Shown here: one piece after another, positions 26,090 to 36,353 of the stretch | Layout of the letters: each line of letters opens with the position of its first letter | Numbering within the stretch: position 1 is the first letter of the stretch | DNA from: Globisporangium splendens | Taxonomy: Eukaryota; Oomycota; Peronosporomycetes; Pythiales; Pythiaceae | DNA: 64,000 nt | Direction: 5' to 3' | Assembly: GCA_006386115.1 (NCBI GenBank) | Contig: VFIW01000102.1 | Coordinates: forward strand, 1 to 64,000 | Notes under the pieces: generated by a model | Databases searched by the model: none | Seen by the model: only the letters and a program-made list of their open reading frames with translations | What the model was told of the DNA's origin: nothing | Translations under genes and position numbers: made by a program

Positions 26090-26922
26090 TGACTCAAGGT
26101 CTCATTTGGAGAACGAGAGTGGAAATAGTGCATGAACGGCAACACCTCACTGTCGAAGAAAGCACTCAGCGTGTGTGGACAGCGTGTGTGATGCAGGTGC
26201 GGGCTGTGGCTCATCGGGTGAGAACGCTCAAAGGAGAGAAGATCAATGCAGCTTGCCTGAGCCAACTGCTCAGCGAACTAGAGAGACAAGACTTGTCGCG
26301 CCAACTGGAAGCATGGACGACGGCGCGTTTGTATTTCGATGGAGGTGCACGCGGCAACCCAGATCCAGGAGGAGCGGTTGGGCACTCATCTTCCTGAATG
26401 AACACAGCAATCAATGGGAACTCAAAGCATGCGGCTATGCGTACATGGGACCAGAAGTCACGAACAATTGGTGTGAATGCAGCGCGCTGAAAGATGGCCT
26501 GGCATACAGTGCACACTACTTACAGCACTACGAAGTCAAACTGGAAGCCTTCGGAGATACTCAAATGATTGTCGCAGCCCAGAGCGGGTTCTCCTCAATG
26601 TGCCAGACCAAGTTGCAGCCACTAGCAGTTCGGGTAAATCAAGTCATCGCCAACTTTGCGTGGACCTCCTGGAATCACACAAAACGGGAACAAAACAAAA
26701 TGGCCGATCTTCTCGCCAACATGGCAATGAACTCCAAAAATGCGACGATACTCACCGTTGATTCGCGGGGAAATGATCAAGTTGTTATGTCCCAAGTCGC
26801 AGCTCTACTCGAAAATGATATCGGTGCCACACCGTCAAAACTTAGTAACACCTCACTGTCAGCAGTGTGAATGAGACTCAGGAATTCTTAAACCGCATGC
26901 AGATCATAAGTTAAATAGAATT

Positions 26923-26959
<37 letters not shown>

Positions 26960-26971
26960 CAAGGTCGCATT
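26090..26971 (+). mobile_element. 5'-truncated LINE copy with target-site duplication
   Basis: The insert 26,107-26,954 starts abruptly at the point equivalent to 20,711 of the other copy. It contains the full RNase H region up to a stop at 26,868-26,870 and ends in a CT-repeat tail. It is flanked by TGACTCAAGGTC(T/G)CATT (26,090-26,106 and 26,955-26,971, one mismatch). Truncation, tail and long target duplication are the marks of target-primed reverse transcription. Shares the RNase H frameshift (about 26,379) with the copy at 20,983. Confidence 0.85.
26927..26955 (+). repeat. CT dinucleotide tail of the LINE copy
   Basis: About 14 CT units lie between the LINE 3' sequence and the target duplication. 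They take the place usually held by a poly(A) tail, suggesting that this LINE family ends in a simple repeat. Confidence 0.7.
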
Positions 26972-26981
26972 CATATATCCA

Positions 26982-29060
26982 CTAGTCCAATAAATCACTA
27001 CCACTATAAACAGTGATGCACATTCTCCAATTGTCTACACCCACTGGGAAATCGCCTCGGTGCTCATCGTCATCCTCCTTTTTATTCGACTCGAGCGAAG
27101 ACTGGCGCTGCCGCACCTGGTATTGCAGGATTCTGGACGCTGTGTCCGCGAGCTTCTTGGCGACCGTGAACTGCGACTGCGTGAGTTTGCGAGACTCATG
27201 GCCAAGGCAGCAGAGGCTTCCAAGCACGGTGTAGTCCTCTGCGAAGAGCGGGAAGCCGCAGTAGAACGAGATGCCGAGATGCTTGACCGGCAGGATGTAG
27301 TTGAAGCGGATATCGGCTTCTGGGTGTGGCACGAGCATCGGTTTGGTGCCCATGATCGTGCGGCTGCAAAAGCCCTCGTTGCGCGGGAACATCTTCGCCG
27401 GCAGTGCGTCGATGTTGGTGGCGACGACGTGGAAAAAGTCGGTTTCCGAGATCGAGATCATCGCGCCTATGCACTCCAACTCCTTGGAGATGACCGAGCA
27501 GATGATGTCCAACTCGGCCACGCTGCCGTCCATCAGCGACGTGAGCGAACTCGAACGCACGATCTCCAGCCGTCTGGTTTCCGAATCCGGGATCGGATGC
27601 GGGGGCGATGCTTCTGGCTTGCCATCGTCTGCGTGGTCGATCAGGTACGTGCGATCTTCTGTGTTGGCGACTTCGCACTGCTCCAGTGGCAGCGGGAGAT
27701 CCGCCAACTTCGACTGGAGCACGTCAAAGTGTTGAGTTGGCGAACTCTCTGGTGTCAACACAATGCCTGGGTTACTGCCAGCAGAGCTTCTTAAACTGTC
27801 TTGCTGCACCAAGTGCTTGATGACGCTCAAGACGGCTGATTTTCTGGACTCTGGGGCATCCACCAGCGTCTCGTGCAGCAAGTCGGTCAGCACTGCGCCT
27901 GTGGTCATGCTCGCTCGTTCTGGCGGGTCGGGATAGATTTGAGCAGGTTCAATCTCCTCGAGCGCCGCGTTGACGAACGAGCATTTGTCCACACGCACGA
28001 CGCAGTTATCACACACGCGGATGCTGGTCACGACTGGTTCACTGGATCTCCTCGAGCACAGTTCGCGGTCCTCCATATCGGAGCACTTATCACACACGTA
28101 GTACCCGCAGAGGTTGCACACTCGCTTCCGGGTAAGCAGGAACGATCGCTTACACCCAATGCAACTCGAGTTGGACGCGCTCACGTTGGTGTGGTCCACG
28201 AGTGTCTGCACACCCAGACGACGCCGACGGACAACCAAGTGGACGCGGTCAATCGACTCTGCCAGTCGCAGCAGCCGCGTCTTCGTCGCGCGATTGACCT
28301 TCGCGCGCTTCCATTTGCTCACACCACCGCCGCTCACTTCGTAAAAGTGTTCACCAGAGTACGCGATGCGCATCGACTTGCCGCCGTCGGCTTCCTGGAA
28401 CAGGAAACCAGAGATCACTTCACGCACTTGGTTGCTGCTGTCCATGTCGTCGCCCGCGACCACGTTGTCTGGGTGGATCGAGAGCATCGTCTTCCGCAGC
28501 GTCTTTGCGTCCACGCGCTGCATAAAGTCGAGGTAGCACCAGTCCTCATTTGCCGCGCGGAAGAGCGCGCTCTTCTTCTTGGCGTCAAAGCTCACGACCT
28601 TGACGAGCAGGTCAGTCGCAAACGCGATCGTCTCGTTATTGTCGTCACTGTAAACGCGTTTATCTGTCGGCACCGTGTGCACGACTGTGGCGCTCACGCC
28701 CGCATCGTCATACATCATCTTTACAAACTGTGTCGTGCACGTCGACTTGAGCGCGCTCATGAGTTCTTGGAGCGAGCACGGGATCTGCGTCTGCGCCATG
28801 ACGGCGAACGAGTGGTCCTGGCGGGTGTACACGCGCGCGCCGGGGGACCGCCGCGTGCGCTTCTTGGAGCTCTTGGATGCGAAGATCCACCCGTTTCTGC
28901 TCTCAGGCGTTAGCTCCGAGCGCAGCGCGTCCCAGTCGACGGCGTCGCGCGCGGCGCTCAGCGCCATGTGCACCAGCCGCTCGTCGCTCAGCCGCACGTT
29001 GCGCGGCGCTGGCGTCGAGGTCTTGCGGACAGTCAGCGGAGAGCGGTCGACGGTGAACAT
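26982..29060 (-). CDS. START/FYVE/GAF domain protein
   Basis: This 692-residue intronless protein was started at the ATG at 29,060 (the preceding in-frame codon is TTG). Residues 1-285 look like the START-related lipid-binding region common before FYVE fingers in oomycetes. A FYVE-type zinc finger occupies about 297-357 (CIGCKRSFLLTRKRVCNLCG and four further cysteines). The usual RRHHCR basic patch is reduced to RKRVCNLCG, so binding to phosphatidylinositol 3-phosphate is uncertain. A GAF domain spans about 512-645. The family is expected on endosomal membranes, but its role is not established. The LINE copy ends 11 bp downstream of the stop codon. Confidence 0.87.
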   Translation of the reverse strand: MFTVDRSPLTVRKTSTPAPRNVRLSDERLVHMALSAARDAVDWDALRSELTPESRNGWIFASKSSKKRTRRSPGARVYTRQDHSFAVMAQTQIPCSLQELMSALKSTCTTQFVKMMYDDAGVSATVVHTVPTDKRVYSDDNNETIAFATDLLVKVVSFDAKKKSALFRAANEDWCYLDFMQRVDAKTLRKTMLSIHPDNVVAGDDMDSSNQVREVISGFLFQEADGGKSMRIAYSGEHFYEVSGGGVSKWKRAKVNRATKTRLLRLAESIDRVHLVVRRRRLGVQTLVDHTNVSASNSSCIGCKRSFLLTRKRVCNLCGYYVCDKCSDMEDRELCSRRSSEPVVTSIRVCDNCVVRVDKCSFVNAALEEIEPAQIYPDPPERASMTTGAVLTDLLHETLVDAPESRKSAVLSVIKHLVQQDSLRSSAGSNPGIVLTPESSPTQHFDVLQSKLADLPLPLEQCEVANTEDRTYLIDHADDGKPEASPPHPIPDSETRRLEIVRSSSLTSLMDGSVAELDIICSVISKELECIGAMISISETDFFHVVATNIDALPAKMFPRNEGFCSRTIMGTKPMLVPHPEADIRFNYILPVKHLGISFYCGFPLFAEDYTVLGSLCCLGHESRKLTQSQFTVAKKLADTASRILQYQVRQRQSSLESNKKEDDDEHRGDFPVGVDNWRMCITVYSGSDLLD

Positions 29061-30400
29061 CAATGCGGTGCGAAGCGATGTGACCAGGAGCGCGCGGATG
29101 TATTAATGCGCGCCCCATGCGAGCATCCGTCCTATTGTTGCTGCCACATGGGAGCTCCTTCTTGTCACGCGTGAGTGATCACAGACGCAACCGGCGACTG
29201 GTGTTTACGAGGGCAAGACGGTTCCTCTTTATCTATGCTACAATAGTGCATTGCCACGTGCTGTATTCAAACTCTGTGTTTATGAAACAACTTAGTAAAC
29301 CTTTTCAAATGAGCAGTGGTAAGAAGACACAAACAGCCATTTTGATGAGCAAGCACTGGCGAAGATACAGGAGAGAGTCGGAATGGCGGTTCAAGAAATC
29401 TACTAAATCAGTGATTGAGACTGGACACCGTGGCCGACTTGCAGAAACAGATGGCGAAATGCACTGAATTAAAGTAGGATGTTGACTGAACCGATTCGCG
29501 CAACAACGCATGCTGAGAAACCCAGGTCCAACTATAAAAAAGCACTCAACATCTGACCTCTTCCAGTGCATTACGATGCCATTGTCACGCAATATTTGAA
29601 AATATCATTCAGTAGAGTGAATTTGATAAAGATCACACTCTGTTCTTGCTAATTGCTTACAGTTAATACTTCTAATGCGTGTGTTGCTGGAGGCTCCGTT
29701 CTACAGAGGTAAACCAAGTCGCATTCCCATTACATCAAGAAGCGTAATGAACGAACGAATGCCATAGTTAGCCACCCACTATTTTTCAGCGGGTGGCTAA
29801 CTATGGCATTCGTTCGTTCAATGCAGATTTGCCGCGTTTCTGTCCGTATGGTGGGCACCATTCATTCGTTTTTCAGAGAGACACTGCTGGTTTGTGTGGT
29901 GCTGATGGCTGAGCTTACGTCCACTTGAAGAAAGGAAGTGGGGGATGGTGTGAGTTGTGTCAAGCAACGCCTTATGCGAAGAGCATTATTGCTCAATGGT
30001 GGCAGGCGCGACTGTAGATTCCACAAAGTCAAATGGAGACGTAAGACACCGTGAACGACTGACGGGCCCAGCAAGAAAGGCAGCAAAATAGAGCGTTTCG
30101 TTGTTAGTGTCAGGCTTCAAAGCCATTCTTGTTGAGGTGTATACTAGTATACAAGCATGCTGGAAGGTCTTTCCACCTCGCAAAACGCGTGCAGAAGGTC
30201 AGCGGGAGCCAGCGCCAATACTATTGCGCGTTCTGCAACAACTTTCGCTTGTTGCATAGCATTGGCCTCAGAATCTGAGTCACCTCATATAGTGAGTGCA
30301 TGTGAACTTGACCATATAACCTCTTTATTGATGCAATTGTAAATAAAGAGGTCGTTCTGATCCCAAAATAAGACTCTTACTATCCGACACAGATCATCAT
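29061..30400. other. Intergenic region with hairpins
   Basis: This is the divergent spacer between the START/FYVE gene and LRR gene 2. No credible ORF is present. It holds a perfect 30-bp-arm hairpin at 29,748-29,820, a 16-bp palindrome TGTATACTAGTATACA near 30,137-30,152, and an 11-bp-arm hairpin at 30,319-30,352 just upstream of LRR gene 2. Confidence 0.6.
29748..29820. repeat. Perfect inverted repeat, 30-bp arms with 13-nt loop
   Basis: The arm at 29,748-29,777 is the exact reverse complement of 29,791-29,820. The loop is ACTATTTTTCAGC. A transcript would form a long hairpin without mismatches. It could be a small-RNA source, a miniature inverted-repeat element or a cruciform; no terminal duplication was recognised. 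Confidence 0.85.
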
Positions 30401-32551
30401 ATGAAAAGAGCTCTCCATATTAATATGACGGCACTGCCACCTAATGGCGACGCTCTGACGGCGCGTGTGCTCCGCGACATTGCGCCGCCGCTCGCGGGGC
30501 TGCTGAGCGTCGGCGTGGGGGACTCAGTGGCCCATGCGCCCGTGCTCACAGTCAACCTGTGGCTCATCAAAGGCGGCGGCAAGCGGATCAAACCAGCGCT
30601 CGCGGCGGTCGCGGTGCTCATGCAACACTTCCAGACACTGCACACGTCTCCGCCGCAGACAGCGCGGCTGTGGAGTGCGATAATGAAGAGCTCCATGATG
30701 GCTAGCAGCTCTACATCGCATGTCGATGGCCCAATTGCTGGTGCGGAGGTGTTTCCGCGGGTGGTGCTCGATTTCTCGCGCGTCAAAGTGACGCGTGAGC
30801 TCCTGGACGAAATCATCGCGTTTCTCGGGGATTTAAGGCGGCAATGCACGCAGACGGCGGTGTCGCGCGTTGGTCTCAAGTTCACAAACGCGCGACTGCG
30901 TTCACAGGAGCTCACGTTGATCCACGAGATGCTGCACCGCGTCTATGAGAACGATGGAAATGATGGACAACGCCGCTTTTGCTGCGTTGACGCGCTCGAC
31001 ATCAGCGACAATGGCTTTCACGCCGAGGAATTGCGCATCCTCGCGGCGATTTTGCTCAAGAATGGCGTATACCAGCTGCGCGATGTCGCGCTCCAGAATA
31101 CAATCGGGCGGGGTCTCACTGACGACGGATTGCGAGCATTTGGTGTGCTCATCTCAGCCGCGTTGGGAATCGACACGAATGCTGGTGCTGCTGCCCGGTC
31201 ATCTCATCCACTGCAGCGCTTGTCGCTCGAAGGCAATGCGCTCAGCGCTCGTGCGTACGCGTGCATTTGTTCAGCGCTCCGGTACTCGCACTGCGGTATT
31301 GAAGAGCTCGACTTGGCAGGAACGCTGTCTCTTCAAGATCCACGAGATCGCGAACAATGTTGGCGTTGGCTCGCGTTTGGGGTCTTTAGTCATCGCCCGT
31401 CACAGCAAACTCCCGTTGATGCGGTTCGACGCATCGACTTGTCCTCGAATCCGATCTTTCCTGGGGATGTGGACGCGTTCCTGGCCACGTTGCGCGATCC
31501 GATCGCAGTGCTGATAGACCCGTCAGTGACGGATACATGCACCACGGCGTATTCTGGCAGGATGTGCGTTGTCGAGAAAGGAATACCCGTGTATTCCATG
31601 AGTGTGGCGGATACGGACGCCGACACGACGTTCTGGTCCATATTCAATCTCGAGGAGACTACACGCCTCGAGATCCTGTACGAACATGGCCGAGAATGGG
31701 TGGCGGTGGTGATCCCTGGCTTTGGCATCGGATGGCTTCGCTATGACGACAGTGTTGCGCGAGTCGAGCAGATTGAACCCAGCGAACAAGTGACCGATGG
31801 CGATCACCCGTCAGCGCGCTACGAACTGGCGATGAACCATCTTTCCAACACGGACGTGACGTCGCAAGCGCTTCGCTTGTTGCTCGGAGGCATTGGTCAG
31901 CAGCTCTGCTCTCTGGAGTTGCGGGGTTCACGCTTCGGCCAACAGCTCCTCGATACCATCGTGGTCGAGTGTGTGCATCTGGAGAAGCTCGATCTCGAGG
32001 GGTGCGGCCTGACGGCTTCCGACATGACCACGTTGCTGGATGCGCTCCAAGGTGACTTGGGTCGCACTCTGGTGTCGCTGAACCTGAATGGCAACTACCT
32101 GGGCTATGAAGGCACGAACCTTCTGGCTGGCGTGCTGAAAGGCAGCGTGGCGCGCATTCCTGAGCTGCGTGAGCTCCGACTGGCCAACAACGCGATCGGC
32201 GACCGCGGGCTGGCGAGTCTGTACACTGCGCTGCACGTGAACAAGACACTGCGCATCCTCGAGTTGGACGCGCCGCGTGGTTCAGAACCCGTGTTTGCGA
32301 CGCTGATTGACGACCGCGTCGGCTTCAATGCGGAGTTCCAAGACGAGCTGCTGCGCGTGGATCGGCTCCCGGCGCGATGCAAACTCGCAGTGCTGAGCGT
32401 GATGAGCACGACGACTTCGAGTGGATCATCCACCAGCAGCTTTGTGGCACCGAGTGCGAGAAGCGACCTGGATACGTGGATGGTCGCGTCCATTATGGAC
32501 TTTGCGGGCCACCGAGTGCGGCGTCGAATCTTGTGGCGAAAGGCGCATTAA
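30401..32551 (+). CDS. Leucine-rich-repeat protein with SH3-like insert, family member 2
   Basis: This 716-residue intronless protein has the same architecture as 21,346-23,514 and 32,858-34,993. An alanine-rich amino-terminal helical region (1-180) is followed by leucine-rich repeats (about 190-330). The block REQCWRWLAFGVFSH and an insert at about 415-462 with WVAVVIPGFGIGWL follow. Further leucine-rich repeats (about 480-650, for example LVSLNLNGNYLGYEG) precede a basic tail (VRRRILWRK). The tail and the WRWLAFG block are shared by all three. Tandem with member 3, 306 bp apart and in the same direction, which points to local duplication. Function unknown. Confidence 0.83.
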   Translation: MKRALHINMTALPPNGDALTARVLRDIAPPLAGLLSVGVGDSVAHAPVLTVNLWLIKGGGKRIKPALAAVAVLMQHFQTLHTSPPQTARLWSAIMKSSMMASSSTSHVDGPIAGAEVFPRVVLDFSRVKVTRELLDEIIAFLGDLRRQCTQTAVSRVGLKFTNARLRSQELTLIHEMLHRVYENDGNDGQRRFCCVDALDISDNGFHAEELRILAAILLKNGVYQLRDVALQNTIGRGLTDDGLRAFGVLISAALGIDTNAGAAARSSHPLQRLSLEGNALSARAYACICSALRYSHCGIEELDLAGTLSLQDPRDREQCWRWLAFGVFSHRPSQQTPVDAVRRIDLSSNPIFPGDVDAFLATLRDPIAVLIDPSVTDTCTTAYSGRMCVVEKGIPVYSMSVADTDADTTFWSIFNLEETTRLEILYEHGREWVAVVIPGFGIGWLRYDDSVARVEQIEPSEQVTDGDHPSARYELAMNHLSNTDVTSQALRLLLGGIGQQLCSLELRGSRFGQQLLDTIVVECVHLEKLDLEGCGLTASDMTTLLDALQGDLGRTLVSLNLNGNYLGYEGTNLLAGVLKGSVARIPELRELRLANNAIGDRGLASLYTALHVNKTLRILELDAPRGSEPVFATLIDDRVGFNAEFQDELLRVDRLPARCKLAVLSVMSTTTSSGSSTSSFVAPSARSDLDTWMVASIMDFAGHRVRRRILWRKAH

Positions 32552-32857
32552 ACGAACGCGCTGGCACATAAGAGAAAGCTTCAGGCACATTTCCATTGCT
32601 GCAAATCATTGGAAAAAGTGCACGAACTTCAAAAGAGCTCCTCATGGTCAATCATACCCAAGTCATTATAAAAAGGTCATTATTAGTTTACAGCATTCAA
32701 TTCCATACATGTCGTTTTCTCCGATGGCATTACACCCAGGTAGACTAAAAATGGCGCCAAGTGAACACCTCTTTGTTTCATTGGCTAATAAACCACTCTG
32801 CTCTCCACGACGGACAATAACATAAGAAGCGTCCCATAAAGCAAACCAGAGTCCCTC

Positions 32858-34993
32858 ATGGCGCGCGGAGTGATCGTGGGCGCCGGCGAGAAGCTGTCGC
32901 CGTCGTACCGCGACGCGCTGGCGCAAATGAGCGAGCGCGTGTTCCAGGAGGCTTCGCGCTACGTGCTTTTCCTGCTGCTGGTGGAGGTGCCCGAGAACGT
33001 GCGCATGGCCGTGGCGGAGCCCGTGCTCACGATGGCGTTCCATCGCGTGCAGGGCGCCGGCATGGCGGACCGCACGATCCCGGGCGCGCTCGAGGCGCTC
33101 GCGAGCATCGCCAAGCACTCGTTCCTGCTGAGCGAGTTCCCGGATCTCAAGCGTGCGTTCTGGAAGCGCGTGCTGGGCTCCATGATGATGTACTACAACC
33201 AGAAGAAGTACCAGGGCTACTTCGACAACGAGGACGACATGATGATGCCACCGCGTGTGGACGACTGGATGCTCGAGCGCGAGAGCTTCCCGCGTATCCA
33301 GATCAACTTCCAGCGCCGCGGCAAGCTCAGCGAGGCCATCTCCAACACGATCCTGCGCTTCATGGGCACGCCGCCGTTCGGGTTCACGGTCCTCGAGCGC
33401 CAGTTCCCGCGCGAGACCAAGCGCTTCACGAACGGCTGCGTCGCCGTCGGCTTCCAGTTTATTCGCTGCAAACTGACGCTCAAGTGCGTGCAGGTGCTGG
33501 GGAAAATGCTCGACGCGATCGCCAAGATGAGCCAGACGCGCGCTGTGTTCACGCTCACGTCGCTGGACCTGAGTCACAACACGTTCGACCCGCCGACGCT
33601 CGCGCTGGTCGAGGAGATCGTGCAGAAAAACACCCAAGTGTACCACCTGTCGGAGATCCGACTGAACGAGGTCATCACCAAGAAATCGTCCGCAGTCGCC
33701 ATCAAGCACCTCTGGTCGCTCACGGCGTCTGTGCTCATTGAGGCGAGCAGCAGCACGCTGCCGACCGACGACGCAGGGGGAGACCAGACGCAGTCCGTCG
33801 CGTGGCCGCCGTTGCGGAGGTTTCAAGTCGGTTTGAACAACTTGGAGGTGCAGCACTACGCGGCCATTTGCGCGAGCCTCCGGTATGGATGCAGCCTCGA
33901 TGCGCTCTCGATCGCGCAGACCATGTGGAAGATGTCGCCGCGCGACCGCCTGCAGAGCTGGCGCTGGCTCGCGTTTGGACTGTTCTACCCGCGGTGCAAG
34001 CGCTTCGACAGCTTGTTCCAGCTTCGCGAGATCGACCTCGGCGGTGTCTACGCGCTGAAGTCCGGCATCGCTGCTTTCATCGAGACACTCAAGAATCCAG
34101 CCGCATTGGCGTTTGAAGGCAATGCAGTCGATACCGAAGCATCTGCAAAGTACGGAGTGCGCCTCTCGATGGTGGCGGCGCAAGCAGTGATTTTCGCGAA
34201 GCCCGAGAATGGCGCAAAGCCGGTCACGATCCTCGCGCAGCAAACCGAGTTTGAGTCTATCGCCGAGAGCAACGGCTTTGTGTGTGTCGTGATCCCAGGC
34301 ATTGGTCTCGGCTGGGTGGCCAAGGATTTCATCGTGAGCTCCGAAGAGGAGCCCATCGATGAAGAGCATCCCACGCAGTACGAGCTGCTGCTGAATTTGC
34401 TGAACGGAGACAATTCGACCCCCGAGGCGCTGGGTGAGTTCTTTGAGTCCATCGGCAAGCAGCTGCGTCTGGTGGACTTGAGTCACAACCCGCCGTTGGG
34501 CGTCGCCCTGCAAGCGATTGTGACCTCGTGCGTGAACGTCGAGCACCTGATCCTGCGCGACGCGAACCTGAGAGATGGCGACATGGGGCCGTTGCTCGAG
34601 GGACTACGAGGCGAGCTCGGGGACCGACTGCTGTCGCTGAACGTGAACGCCAACTCGCTCGGGTACGGCAGCGCACGCGCGCTTCCCGCCATCGCGGAGA
34701 TTCTATCGGATCAAAAGCGCGTGCCGCGCTTGCAAGAGCTTCGCATCGACGTCGACGGTCTGAGAGACCCGACACGCGAAGTGTTCGACAAAGCGCTGCG
34801 CGCGAACAAGGTGCTCGAGTACCTGGACTTGCAGGACCCTCTCGAGAGTGACGTCGAAGACGACAACCCGGTCAAGAAGCGCAAGTTCAACGACGCGCAC
34901 CAGGATGCGCTGCTTGTGGCGGAGAACGGCAGTGGCGTTCCTGCAAAACGCCGCCGGATCTCCTGGAAAGAGTCGATGCACAACACGTTCTAG
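32858..34993 (+). CDS. Leucine-rich-repeat protein with SH3-like insert, family member 3
   Basis: This 711-residue intronless protein has the same order of domains: amino-terminal helical region, leucine-rich repeats (about 200-370), QSWRWLAFGLFYPRCKRF, the SH3-like insert with FVCVVIPGIGLGWV (458-494), then more repeats (about 510-660). The tail has a basic cluster VKKRKF and KRRRISWK that could serve nuclear import. Third-position GC is very high in the first half, which leaves a long open frame on the other strand. Function unknown; a protein-protein interaction role is likely from the repeats. Confidence 0.83.
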   Translation: MARGVIVGAGEKLSPSYRDALAQMSERVFQEASRYVLFLLLVEVPENVRMAVAEPVLTMAFHRVQGAGMADRTIPGALEALASIAKHSFLLSEFPDLKRAFWKRVLGSMMMYYNQKKYQGYFDNEDDMMMPPRVDDWMLERESFPRIQINFQRRGKLSEAISNTILRFMGTPPFGFTVLERQFPRETKRFTNGCVAVGFQFIRCKLTLKCVQVLGKMLDAIAKMSQTRAVFTLTSLDLSHNTFDPPTLALVEEIVQKNTQVYHLSEIRLNEVITKKSSAVAIKHLWSLTASVLIEASSSTLPTDDAGGDQTQSVAWPPLRRFQVGLNNLEVQHYAAICASLRYGCSLDALSIAQTMWKMSPRDRLQSWRWLAFGLFYPRCKRFDSLFQLREIDLGGVYALKSGIAAFIETLKNPAALAFEGNAVDTEASAKYGVRLSMVAAQAVIFAKPENGAKPVTILAQQTEFESIAESNGFVCVVIPGIGLGWVAKDFIVSSEEEPIDEEHPTQYELLLNLLNGDNSTPEALGEFFESIGKQLRLVDLSHNPPLGVALQAIVTSCVNVEHLILRDANLRDGDMGPLLEGLRGELGDRLLSLNVNANSLGYGSARALPAIAEILSDQKRVPRLQELRIDVDGLRDPTREVFDKALRANKVLEYLDLQDPLESDVEDDNPVKKRKFNDAHQDALLVAENGSGVPAKRRRISWKESMHNTF

Positions 34994-36353
34994 ATGATTT
35001 GATGACTCGCAGTTGCCATTGTCGCTTTTCGCGAGATCATCGCCCTTTTGGAAGGAGGTGGACCCACCTCCGTGGGTAATTTTTGATATATATTATGCTT
35101 TCCTCGCTTTCATGGTGTTGTATCGAAACACCAAGCGAAATTGTCGCCGCTAATGCGAAGTTGCAAACACCGAAGCAACAGCGGTCATGAAGAAGCCCAC
35201 GCATTCCCGGCTTCGTGCGAATCGAGCACGTGCCTGATCTCAAAGAAAACTAAATAAAGCATGTGCTTTCTGGAGCCACACGCTCCTGAATGCAGTGGTG
35301 TCGTCGTTTTGTAAGGTGCACATTCTGATACTTTCCAAAGTGCACTTGGTCGAGTTTGAGGAAATGTAGCCATGTTGGGGACAATGGAGTTGTTCGTCAT
35401 AAAAAGGGTGCTGTGACATAAATTACTTTCCCCATCAGCAGCACTCCCCAAAAAGAATGAGCGAGCGACATGTTGGATGCGCAGCACTTGTCATCCACAC
35501 TCCACAAAAAACAGAAGCAAATGCACGCGATTCGCGTGTCCAGTGACAAAAGGTAGGTATCCTGTGTTACCTACACGTTGAACATGCACGTGACAGCTCC
35601 TCCTTCCCAGCAGCAAGGCGGATGGGGATATGTGCCTGGGCTTTGCATGATCAGATTGATTTGCGGAACGGTGGTGCTGCTCGCAACGAGCGCTTGGCAG
35701 CCGCCATTTGACGTCGTTTCTGGTGCCATTCGCTTGGCATGTCTTTTTAATCCAGTGTCATTTTATGCTGTGCGGCAAGAAATGATAAGGTACTGAATTA
35801 CGTTACAAGTTGCATGCGAAAGATACTGTACAGTACGGGACCCAACAAAATAATGTCCTTTCGAATCTAAAGCAGAGTTTTCTGTCAGTTTCCTTTTTTT
35901 TTTTTCAAAATCTCAAAAATACAAAAAAATGGAATCTCGCCACAAAAATAACTTGTGGATCCGCCGCATCTTTTTTAGATTTCATTTGCCCACGCAAACG
36001 CACGAAAAAACAACGCGCGCGAGTGCAGGCAGGTGGGCGTCAAAGAAATTGGCAAACAAGCCATTTGCAATCAAGCAATTCAGGTAGGTACGGGAATATC
36101 CACAGTACCTGCAAGCGGCATGTGCTTGTTGACAAGCAAGTTTTGTTTGTCGACAAGTGCAGCAAGCATGGCGAACAACAGCGTTTGTTTGTTTTGTGTT
36201 GCTATTTGTTTGTTCATACACACACTCGCAAATGCAAACGATCCCCCAGCCACACACAGCAACCTGCATCCTTGCTGCTGTCATACCTTGCAAAATAAAA
36301 AAAAGAGAGAGAAAAGCACATCATAAATAAAAAAAACAGAGGGAGGGAGGGAG
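34994..36353. other. Intergenic region, convergent spacer
   Basis: No gene that I can support. Short frames such as 35,584-35,796 (hydrophobic, about 70 codons) lack any family or splice evidence. Poly-T and poly-A runs around 35,890-35,930 and a purine-rich tract near 36,296-36,352 lie at the 3' side of the AT-hook gene. Confidence 0.5.

Noticed and set aside
27873..28913. 346-codon plus-strand frame opposite the START/FYVE gene
   Set aside because: The FYVE cysteines and GAF sequence are on the minus strand; this frame shows no domain.
32666..34546. 626-codon open frame on the minus strand opposite LRR gene 3
   Set aside because: It is made of repeated arginine, histidine, leucine and glutamate runs typical of the reverse frame of GC-rich third positions. 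The plus strand carries the conserved family protein.
35584..35796. Hydrophobic ORF of about 70 codons in a spacer
   Set aside because: No family, no supporting splice or promoter signal, and unremarkable length for chance in this sequence.
36080..36262. Repeated GCTTGTTGACAAGCAAG-like words near 36,120-36,160
   Set aside because: Low-complexity, imperfect and too few for an array; not a CRISPR or defined tandem repeat.
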